This document shows, piece after piece, positions 34,515 to 41,289 of a stretch of DNA of 64,000 bases. The translations under genes and the position numbers were made by a program. Each line of letters starts with the position of its first letter. Positions within the stretch are counted from its first letter, which is position 1. The notes under the pieces are model-generated. The model did not search any database and had not been told where the DNA came from. It saw only the letters and a program-made list of their open reading frames with translations. The stretch is taken from NCBI RefSeq assembly GCF_024494655.1, contig NZ_JANHDL010000002.1, forward strand, positions 1-64,000, read 5' to 3'. Origin of the DNA: Halorubrum laminariae. GTDB taxonomy: Archaea > Halobacteriota > Halobacteria > Halobacteriales > Haloferacaceae.

Positions 34515-34620
34515 CGCGCGAGGGACGCGGTGAGCGCTCAAAGAGCGCGAACCGCGAGGCTGGGGAGGCGTGAGGCTGCGGTGCTGTGTGGGTGGGACTC
34601 GAAGGGGTAGCCGCGAGGGC
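34515..34620 (+). repeat. Dispersed GC-rich repeat (copy B, inverted relative to 11731-11848)
   Basis: GCGCGAGGGA, TGAGCGCTCAAAGAGCGCGA, CGAGGCTGGGGAGGCGTGAG, GTGGGACTCGAAGGGGTAGC match copy A (11731-11848) in reverse orientation with scattered substitutions and an indel. It sits among gene scraps beside the IS remnant. Confidence 0.65.
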
Positions 34621-34734
34621 TCCCGTGGCCCGTTGTGCACCTCGCTCGTTCACACTGTTCACTCGCTGCGGTGCGTACTGACGGCCGCGAGCAGACTGTG
34701 CAACTTCACCCCCAACAGTCGACAGTCAATACAC

Positions 34735-34876
34735 CGTGTGAGGCGACGAGAACGCTTGAACCAGCGCTCGGTGAACAGGTCAGAAAGGCTGATCTCCGTG
34801 AAACTGCGCTCCTCGTCGGACTTCAACACACAGACGAGATCGCTGCAACGCTTCGGGAATTGGGATGCGATCTAGA
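34735..34876 (+). pseudogene. Unrecognised C-terminal coding scrap
   Basis: A plus-strand frame reads ATRTLEPALGEQVRKADLRE then TALLVGLQHTDEIAATLREL and GCDLD before a TAG. Composition is protein-like and acidic, but the frame has no credible start, its 5' side being repeat DNA. I do not recognise the family. Confidence 0.35.
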
Positions 34877-34970
34877 CTGAGCAGGCGAGTCTCGTTCCGT
34901 AGACGCAGTTGACTCGATTGGTGAAATAGATACCGGTAATAAACGTGGTGTTTCTTGCATCCGTGGCAGA

Positions 34971-35049
34971 CCTGTCCGTGACAGGGAGTTACAGGCATGG
35001 TGGGGTTGTGGGGTTGTGTAGGCACGCGGTCGTCGCGTGAGAGTTCTCA
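34971..35049. promoter_or_regulatory. Two inverted repeats in the leader of the siroheme reductase operon
   Basis: CCTGTC-CGT-GACAGG (34971-34985) and TGAGA-GT-TCTCA (35038-35049) are perfect inverted repeats in the 125 bases before the reductase ATG. An AT-rich taccggtaataaacg (34931-34945) may hold the promoter, and GAGGGGATT just before the ATG resembles a Shine-Dalgarno site, so the mRNA probably has a leader. The repeats may be operators or RNA hairpins. Confidence 0.35.
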
Positions 35050-35095
35050 TGACCGGGACAGACACACATCCCCCTGTAACACGAGGGGATTCGAC

Positions 35096-36844
35096 ATGAA
35101 CACGGTCGAGCAGTACAAACAGGAGAAACACCCGCTGGACGTGATCGAGGACGTCAAGGAGTACGCCGAGAAGGGACTCTCTTTCGACGAGATCGAAGAG
35201 CGGGCCGGCGGCGGCGAGTGGGAGCGGCTTAAGTGGGCTGGGATGTACGCTCACGGCCGCAAGCAGGGCTACTTCATGATGCGGACCAAGGTCCCGGGCG
35301 GCTATCTGTCGCCCGAGCAGGCCGAGGTCATCGGCGAGGTCGCCGAGGAGTACGCCGTCGCCCCCGAGGAGTACGGCGGCGAGGACCAGAATCCGATCTG
35401 GGGCGACGCGTTCATGGATATCACGACCCGCCAAGACGTCCAGATGCACTGGATCCGGGTCGAGGATGTGCCCGAAATATGGGACGCCTACGACGAGGTC
35501 GACCTTACCACCATCCAAGGGTGTGGCGACTCCGCCCGGAACGTCTTAGGCTGTCCTGCGGCTGGACTCGACGACCACGAGTGCTTCGACGCCCAGCCCG
35601 TGATCGACGCCGTCTCCGACTACTTCACGGAGAACCGAGAGTACGCCAACCTCCCGCGGAAGTTCAAGATGACCATCACCGGCTGCAAGCACGACTGTGG
35701 CCAGTCGCAGATCAACGATGTGGGGCTCACGCCGGCACGGAAGGAAGTCGGCGTCTCGAGCTCCACCCGAGGCTCGTCGGACGAGTCCGACGGTAGCGAG
35801 GAGATCTACGGCTTCCACTGCAAGGTCGGTGGCGGCCTCTCGGACGGCCCGCGGATGGCGACACAGATGGACGTGTTCGTCCCTCCCGAAGACACGGTCG
35901 AGTTCTGCCGCGCCGTCGCCCAGACGTTCAAGGAACTGGGCGACCGCAACAACCGCGGCGTCTGCCGGATGCGCTACCTCGTCCAGCAGCTGGGCACCGA
36001 CACGTTCGAGCGAGCTGTCCGCACCCGCTGTGCGGTCGATCTACCCACCAGCGGTACGGACCTCACTGAGGGCTACATCGGTGATCACGTCGGCGTTCAC
36101 GATCAGAAGGAAGACGGGCTGAAGTACGTCGGGTTCAACGTCATCGCCGGCCGCATGGGCGGCGACGAGTTCGTCGAGGCCGCCCGCGCGGCGAAGCAGT
36201 ACGGCACCGACGAGACTTCGATCCGGCTGGCGACCGACCAGAACTTCCTCATCACGCACATCCCTGCGGAGAACGTCGGCGACCTGCTGAATGAGCCGTT
36301 CGCCCGCAAGTACGAGCCCGATCCCGGGCCGTTCTCGCGAGGTGCCGTCGGCTGTACCGGCTCGGAGTTCTGTAACTACGGTATCATCGAGACGAAAAAC
36401 CGCGTTTACCGCTGGGCAAAGGCGCTCGACCGCCGCATCGACACGCCCGACGACCTCGATGTCGTCCGGATGCACATGTCCGGCTGTTCCGCGTCGTGTG
36501 CCCAGCCGCAGATCGCCGACATCGGCTTCCGCGGCGAGACGGTCAACGTCGACGATCCCGAGACGACCACCAACGAGGAAGGCGACAACATCGTCGAGGG
36601 AATGGACTTCGGTCTCGGCGGCTCGCTCGGGACTGACAACGAGTTCCTCGACTGGGTCGAAAACGCCGTGCCCGCAAGCGCCGCCATCCCGGCCGTCGAA
36701 CAGCTGTTCGAGGCCTACGTCGACGAGCGCGAGGGGGGCGAGCGCTTCTACGAGTGGACTCGCCGCGTCGGCAACGACCGCCTGCGAACGATCATGCAGC
36801 AGGCGGACGCCAACGTCTCTGGAGGTGTCGCCCATGGTGACTGA
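35096..36844 (+). CDS. Siroheme/4Fe-4S nitrite or sulfite reductase
   Basis: The 582-residue protein belongs to the siroheme nitrite/sulfite reductase family, doing six-electron reduction of nitrite to ammonia or sulfite to sulfide. The cluster/siroheme cysteines are intact: GCTGSEFC (C420, C426, CX5C) and SGCSASC (C464, C468, CX3C). Two ferredoxin-like halves (about 60-125 and 345-410) and the internal GCKHDCGQSQINDVG repeat are visible. The overlapping downstream gene is an F420-dehydrogenase-like subunit, so the electron donor may be F420H2 rather than only ferredoxin. A nearby cysteine synthase-like gene favours sulfite, but sequence alone does not exclude nitrite (NasD-type). A SD-like GAGGGG precedes the ATG. 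Confidence 0.88.
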   Translation: MNTVEQYKQEKHPLDVIEDVKEYAEKGLSFDEIEERAGGGEWERLKWAGMYAHGRKQGYFMMRTKVPGGYLSPEQAEVIGEVAEEYAVAPEEYGGEDQNPIWGDAFMDITTRQDVQMHWIRVEDVPEIWDAYDEVDLTTIQGCGDSARNVLGCPAAGLDDHECFDAQPVIDAVSDYFTENREYANLPRKFKMTITGCKHDCGQSQINDVGLTPARKEVGVSSSTRGSSDESDGSEEIYGFHCKVGGGLSDGPRMATQMDVFVPPEDTVEFCRAVAQTFKELGDRNNRGVCRMRYLVQQLGTDTFERAVRTRCAVDLPTSGTDLTEGYIGDHVGVHDQKEDGLKYVGFNVIAGRMGGDEFVEAARAAKQYGTDETSIRLATDQNFLITHIPAENVGDLLNEPFARKYEPDPGPFSRGAVGCTGSEFCNYGIIETKNRVYRWAKALDRRIDTPDDLDVVRMHMSGCSASCAQPQIADIGFRGETVNVDDPETTTNEEGDNIVEGMDFGLGGSLGTDNEFLDWVENAVPASAAIPAVEQLFEAYVDEREGGERFYEWTRRVGNDRLRTIMQQADANVSGGVAHGD

Positions 36845-38372
36845 CGGGAACGAGTCCGACGCCGCGGAGTGCGACCGGCCCATGCCCGGTGTCCCCGACG
36901 TGGGGAGCGATGACGCGGACGAGTGCGGGTGCGAGAGTTCCTGCGGCTGTGGCGGTCGTTCCGAAGGTGGCCACTCGCACAGCCGCGGTAGCGAGCCGTC
37001 GCCCGTGGTGCCGGACGGCGGAGCCGATCCCGCTAACGTCGACGCGAACGGCCAGCTCCGGGACGTCGAGTTCACCGTACCCGCAGAAGAGCGGAGTCAG
37101 GACGTTTACGAGACGCCGCCGGACCAGCGCGTCCAGCGCCCCGGCGAGGAGGAACTCGTTCTTGACACACCCTCCTACGAGATCCGCCGGGAGATGAACG
37201 ACATCGAGACGCCGGACGACAAGACGTGGTTCATGGAACTCGACGAGGGTGTCATCGACGCTGACCGCTGCATCCAGTGTGGCACCTGCGTCGCCTCCTG
37301 TCCTTCCGACTCCATCGGAATCGGCGAGGACGGTCTGCCCGAACTTGTCAAGATGTGTACGGGCTGTTCGATGTGCTGGGACTTCTGTCCTCGCGGCGGC
37401 CTGCGCTACGAGCGCCAGTGGAAGATCACCGGCGGCGACGACAACGTCAAGGGTGCCGGCGACCCGATCACCGAGTTCTCCGCCAAGGTCGACCAAGACG
37501 GGAGCGGGAATGCACAGGACGGCGGCCTCGTTACCGCCGTCCTCTGTACGCTCATAGAAGAGGACGAGATCGACGGCGCGCTCATCGCCACCGAGAGCGA
37601 CGACGAGCCATGGAAGGCCGAGTCGTTCCTCGCAACCACGCCCGAGGAATGTATCGACAACGCCGGGAGCTTCTATAACCAGACGATGGCGCTCGGGAAC
37701 CTCGACCTCAAACGGTGGGAGCACAAACTCGACATACCCATCGAGGAGGCCTCTCTGGCGCTCGTCGGCACTCCCTGCGAGATCGAGGGTGTCCGCGCCC
37801 TGCAGGACTTCGAGTGGGACTACGCCAGCCAAGAAGAGGGGATCCGCGCCATCGATTATCGCATCGCCCTAATGTGTACGAAGAACTTCAACTACCAGAA
37901 GCTGATGGGTGAGAAGCTCGAAGCGGAGCGCGGTATCGACCTTGACAACGTGGGCAAGCTGGATGTCCTCGACGGCCGGATGATGGCCTACGATCACAAG
38001 GGAGAACTCATCGTCGACGAGGACATCGAGGAGTTCCACGACGCCGCGCTGAAGGGCTGTGACGAGTGTGCTGACTTCACCGGCTACTGCGCCGATCTGA
38101 CCGTCGGTTCGGTCGGCTCCAGCGACGAGTACTCCTCGGTCATCGTCCGCACTGAGCAGGGACTGGACGCTTGGAACCTGACCAAAGACAATCTGAAGTA
38201 TCACGACCTCGAGGACCGGTCGGCCGTCGGCGGCCTGCAGTCTTGGGACAAAAAGAAGGCCTTCGACTCGCTGCAACGGCCGTTTGACCCCGACGCGCCT
38301 CGCTTTATCGACTACACCAACCATGCCGAGAACTACGGGACTGAAGTGAACCCGCACGAAGCCGAGCACTGA
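36834..38372 (+). CDS. F420-dehydrogenase beta subunit (FrhB/FpoF)-like iron-sulfur protein
   Basis: The 512-residue protein starts 11 bases inside the reductase gene, so it is translationally coupled. Order: a disordered tail with a Cys/His cluster (C31, C33, C37, C39, H47, H49), a two-cluster ferredoxin domain (CIQCGTCVASC at 146-156; CTGCSMCWDFC at 175-185), and an FrhB domain with GAGDPITEFSAK, DGGLVTAVLCTL, LALVGTPCEIEGVRAL, IALMCTKNFNY and GCDECADFTGYCADLTVGSV. FrhB proteins hold FAD and oxidise F420H2. With the adjacent siroheme reductase it mirrors, as two chains, the fused F420-dependent sulfite reductase (Fsr) of methanogens. F420 use is inferred from family. Confidence 0.85.
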   Translation: MVTDGNESDAAECDRPMPGVPDVGSDDADECGCESSCGCGGRSEGGHSHSRGSEPSPVVPDGGADPANVDANGQLRDVEFTVPAEERSQDVYETPPDQRVQRPGEEELVLDTPSYEIRREMNDIETPDDKTWFMELDEGVIDADRCIQCGTCVASCPSDSIGIGEDGLPELVKMCTGCSMCWDFCPRGGLRYERQWKITGGDDNVKGAGDPITEFSAKVDQDGSGNAQDGGLVTAVLCTLIEEDEIDGALIATESDDEPWKAESFLATTPEECIDNAGSFYNQTMALGNLDLKRWEHKLDIPIEEASLALVGTPCEIEGVRALQDFEWDYASQEEGIRAIDYRIALMCTKNFNYQKLMGEKLEAERGIDLDNVGKLDVLDGRMMAYDHKGELIVDEDIEEFHDAALKGCDECADFTGYCADLTVGSVGSSDEYSSVIVRTEQGLDAWNLTKDNLKYHDLEDRSAVGGLQSWDKKKAFDSLQRPFDPDAPRFIDYTNHAENYGTEVNPHEAEH

Positions 38373-38594
38373 ACACGGTCACTCGTCGACGCGACCGAAC
38401 CGTTCTTTAGAGATGATTAGATCGGTCTGAACATAGTATCGATACTCGTGAAAGCGGATAGTCTCTTGGAGATACCTTCGGAACGTTATTTGGAATTTGT
38501 GGTGCCGACACTCCGTAGGGATTTGATGACGGTAATGTCTCTTGTATTTCATTTTGGACGGGGTTTTTCACTGACGACATCACCAATACGCGGT

Positions 38595-39650
38595 ATGGCA
38601 GCCAACCCAAGTGCAGTCGGAGAGACGCCACTTCTTGAGATTGCCCTCGACATCGCCCCGACGGTGTACGCGAAAGCGGAGTGGTTCAATCAGGTCACAG
38701 CGGACTACGGTGGCGGGTCAATCAAAACACGCATTGGTAAGGCCATGATCGATGCAGCGGTGGCAGCTCCAGAACCGATCGGTGACCGGACGTTGCTCGA
38801 GGCATCGAGTGGAAATACCGGTACTGCGGTTGCCCGGTTCGGCACCGAACGGGGGTTCAACGTCGAGATCGTCCTCCCGGACGATGCCGGTGCCGGTAAG
38901 ATGGCAGCGATCGAGGACGCTGGTGCCGAAACGACGTTTATCGACAGCGAGAGAGGATATGACGCCTATGTCGAGGACTGCCGCGAGATGGTCCGGGAGA
39001 ACCCCGGACAGTATCACTATCTCGACCAGTACGAGAACGCGGCAAACCCGGGCATCCATGCCGGGACGACCGGGATCGAGATCTGGGGACAGACCGATGG
39101 CGCGGTGACACACTTCGTCGCGGGTGCGGGCACAGGTGGTACGCTCATCGGCACGGCGCACGCGCTCTCTGACCGGGGTGTCGATATCTATGGGTTCGAG
39201 CCAGCAACAGACGAACACGACATCGCGGGACTGAAACACATGCACTCGGAGGGACACTACGTCCCGGGAGTCTATGAGCCGGGCGTCATCGAAACAATGT
39301 CGTTCGTCCCAACCGACATCGGCTACAAATACGTCCGCTGGCTGCACCGCCGATACGAGTCCCGGACTGTCACCGTCGTCGACCCCGGGCAGTGGGACAG
39401 ACAGGTGGTTCGCGAGCACCTCCGGGTCGGTGACGACTTTCTCGTCGGCCCGTCGAGTGGAGCGTGTCTCGCGATGGTCGCTCGTCTGGCAGCCATGGAT
39501 GTCCTCGACGAGGACGACGTGGTCGTCGTCCCGTTTCCAGATCGAGGTGACCGGTATCCGGACCGTGACTTGCGGAGTACCGCCAGTGCAGGCGAACTGA
39601 CGACGAGACCAGCACCCGCAGTGCCGTCGTCCCGGCCCCCACGCTCCTGA
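38595..39650 (+). CDS. Cysteine synthase-like PLP enzyme
   Basis: The 351-residue fold-type II PLP enzyme has GETPLLEIALDIAPTVYAKA, the PLP lysine in GGSIKTRIG (K44), the SSGNTGTAVARFG loop, VAGAGTGGTLIGTAHAL phosphate loop and GPSSGACLAMVARLA. It probably makes cysteine from O-acetyl- or O-phosphoserine and sulfide, or cystathionine-type products. The usual SVKDR is SIKTR here. The last 35 residues are a low-complexity Ser/Pro/Arg tail. The ATG at 38595 is chosen at the conserved N-terminus; the open frame begins at 38448. Its position 222 bases after the reductase pair suggests that sulfide is the shared intermediate. Confidence 0.85.
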   Translation: MAANPSAVGETPLLEIALDIAPTVYAKAEWFNQVTADYGGGSIKTRIGKAMIDAAVAAPEPIGDRTLLEASSGNTGTAVARFGTERGFNVEIVLPDDAGAGKMAAIEDAGAETTFIDSERGYDAYVEDCREMVRENPGQYHYLDQYENAANPGIHAGTTGIEIWGQTDGAVTHFVAGAGTGGTLIGTAHALSDRGVDIYGFEPATDEHDIAGLKHMHSEGHYVPGVYEPGVIETMSFVPTDIGYKYVRWLHRRYESRTVTVVDPGQWDRQVVREHLRVGDDFLVGPSSGACLAMVARLAAMDVLDEDDVVVVPFPDRGDRYPDRDLRSTASAGELTTRPAPAVPSSRPPRS

Positions 39651-39713
39651 GCCAACACCCATGAACTGGCAGCAGCCAGTTCCTGTTACTCCACCAATGA
39701 GTAGGTTCATTTT

Positions 39714-40373
39714 TTAATCGATCGCACGGAAAGCGGACTCGACACCGGCGAGGTCGTCGATAGAGTCCTGTACCTGTTCACGGACTTGATTGGCCTCGTT
39801 GCGAAGATCTCGGAGTGCCGCCTCTGTCCCGGTCGCGCTGCTGTTCTCGATCGCGACGATCTTCGAGATTAGCCTGAAGTACCGCTGGAGTTCGCTGTCG
39901 AGCTGCGACCGCAACTGGAGTTCGTCGACAGTATCTTGGAGTTCTGATTCTGTCACGGGCTTCGTGAGATACTCGTCACAGGGGATATCGCCGGCGTCGC
40001 AGCCTGGTTCAGACCTCGTGAGCATCACTTTCTGGTCTCCGGTATCCCGTTCGTCCATTTGCTGGATGACTGTTGCCCCCGGGAGATCCTGCATCCGGCG
40101 ATCGAGAATTACAACGCTGACTTCCGAATCGTACCACGTGAGTGCATCCGAACCCGAGTGGGAGGTCCGAACGTCGTACTCGGGTTCAAGCCACAGTGAG
40201 TAGGTCTTGGCGAGGTCTTTGTCGTCCTCTACGATCAGTACCGTCGGATCGGCGGAGTTGGATTCACCTGCCATGGTCATGGTGGTTTCGGGCGGCTCTC
40301 TCGATCCGTCGCCTGAGGGTGATAGGGCCGTATCCAGTTCATCGACCCGGAAGCGACTGTAGTCTGTGGACAT
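39714..40373 (-). CDS. HalX-domain response regulator
   Basis: The 219-residue protein has a receiver domain (about 43-155: TVLIVEDDKDLAKTY, phospho-acceptor Asp91 in VVILDRRMQDLPG, conserved Lys in YLTKPV) and a C-terminal HalX coiled-coil (about 165-215, LQLRSQLDSELQRYFRLISK). HalX regulators are haloarchaeal single-output two-component proteins; the output is unknown. The ATG at 40373 is preferred over 40274 because an AATATC box lies about 27 bases before it. It faces the truncated kinase gene and has no adjacent histidine kinase. Confidence 0.85.
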   Translation of the reverse strand: MSTDYSRFRVDELDTALSPSGDGSREPPETTMTMAGESNSADPTVLIVEDDKDLAKTYSLWLEPEYDVRTSHSGSDALTWYDSEVSVVILDRRMQDLPGATVIQQMDERDTGDQKVMLTRSEPGCDAGDIPCDEYLTKPVTESELQDTVDELQLRSQLDSELQRYFRLISKIVAIENSSATGTEAALRDLRNEANQVREQVQDSIDDLAGVESAFRAID

Positions 40374-40521
40374 GGATCTGTGTTCCTACGGACCGGAATA
40401 TCACTGCCCGACCGGTATGAAACGTCGACCAATTCTGGGGACTGAATATCCTGATGTGGCTGACTGTTCGTCGACAGATTCCCCATATTTACCGGCTAGG
40501 GGTCTTAGATCGTGGCGACTG

Positions 40522-40992
40522 ATGGACTACGACGCACTCCGTTCCCGCCTAGCCGAGGGACTCGACTACCGCGACGTGATTGCGCTTCCCGACGGGAGCG
40601 TCGATCGGTACTACAGCGTCGAGAATTCGACCGGCGAACAGATCCGCACGCGCTCGGCGTTCGTCAACTTGCTCGCTGCCGGCGAGATTAGGTCACTGAA
40701 TTTGGTCACCGAATCGATCCGTTCCGGTGGACAGGCGGTGAACGCGGCCCGGCAGGTATCGGACCTCGGACCTCGCGTGACCCTGTATGGCCACCTAACC
40801 GATCCCGAGATCGACGAGTTTCCATTCCCGACAGCTTCGATGGGAGTGCCCGCGACAATCCACGTTCTCTCATTCGACGAGGAGGATCTGATGCTGTCCG
40901 TCGAGTCCGAAGACATCCGCGAGTGGCGTATCGAGGATCTTTTCGCGGCGATCCCCACCGACCCCAACGCGTGGCTCTCCGACGAGGTGTGA
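40522..40992 (+). pseudogene. PfkB-family carbohydrate kinase, truncated at the repeat junction
   Basis: From the ATG at 40522 the frame gives MDYDALRSRLAEGLDYRDVI, then DRYYSVENSTG and SGGQAVNAARQVSDLG ... VTLYGHLTDPEIDEFPF, a PfkB/ribokinase-type N-terminal half with its substrate-binding GGQAxNxA motif. At base 40990 the repeat junction replaces the rest of the gene; the stop TGA (40990-40992) is the first three bases of copy 2. The C-terminal ATP/anion-hole half is missing, so 156 residues remain, not active. An intact copy is predicted at the right end of copy 2, outside the window. Confidence 0.75.
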
Positions 40993-41089
40993 CGGAATAC
41001 TCGAAGAACTCACCGGGAAAGACCGGAATCGGTTCTACCGGGCGAGCGAAGTCTTCCAAATCATCAACAAGCCGATCGACCAACTCTGA
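40990..41089 (+). pseudogene. Fic-family 3' remnant at the start of copy 2
   Basis: Only the last 33 codons of the Fic-family gene (GILEELTGKDRNRFYR to the TGA at 41087-41089) are present, downstream of the kinase stub and out of its frame. It has no start or catalytic domain and should not be expressed as a protein. Confidence 0.85.
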
Positions 41090-41181
41090 ACCACTGAGCA
41101 GAGAGGGCTTGAGGCATATGCATTGAGATGACCGGCCTCAACTACTGGAACAGCAAATATCTATATCATCGGATAGTTTGA

Positions 41182-41191
41182 TAGTTAACTA
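41182..41191. promoter_or_regulatory. Copy 2 of the TAGTTAACTA palindrome
   Basis: Duplicate of the site at 315-324. The sequence from the Fic stop to the activator ATG is intact in copy 2, so the second activator should keep its own promoter. Confidence 0.3.
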
Positions 41192-41289
41192 GCTATGTGT
41201 GTGCTCTTCTGTCCGGGCCAGCAGCAGACTTGGAGGCGAGTTCGTATCAGCACCGAGCGAAACAGATGCTGTAGCTCTGTGTTCGAAGG

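Larger units (their letters stand above)
33805..35095. other. 1.3-kb decayed interval: IS6 remnant, dispersed repeat, gene scraps
   Basis: This stretch begins with a 17-base direct duplication (TCGCGGAGACGCGCCG at 33842 and 33859), then an IS6-type transposase remnant (33889-34375), a dispersed GC-rich repeat (34515-34620), an unrecognised coding scrap (about 34735-34876), and the leader of the reductase operon with two inverted repeats. It separates the housekeeping block from the sulfur/nitrogen reductase module. Confidence 0.6.
123..40989. repeat. Tandem direct repeat, copy 1 (40,867-bp unit)
   Basis: The sequence beginning TGACGGAATACTCGAAGAAC at 123 recurs at 40990, and everything after it matches at a constant offset of 40,867 bases. 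All open frames between 123 and 23133 have identical translations in the two copies. The bases just before 123 (gctcgaaga) differ from those just before 40990 (gacgaggtg), which fixes the left border. Both borders lie inside genes (Fic family, PfkB family), and no IS element or inverted repeat is seen at the joint. Confidence 0.95.

Noticed and set aside
38407..38631. 74-codon minus-strand frame between the FrhB-like and cysteine synthase genes
   Set aside because: No family pattern, crosses the cysteine synthase start, and no promoter-like sequence precedes it.
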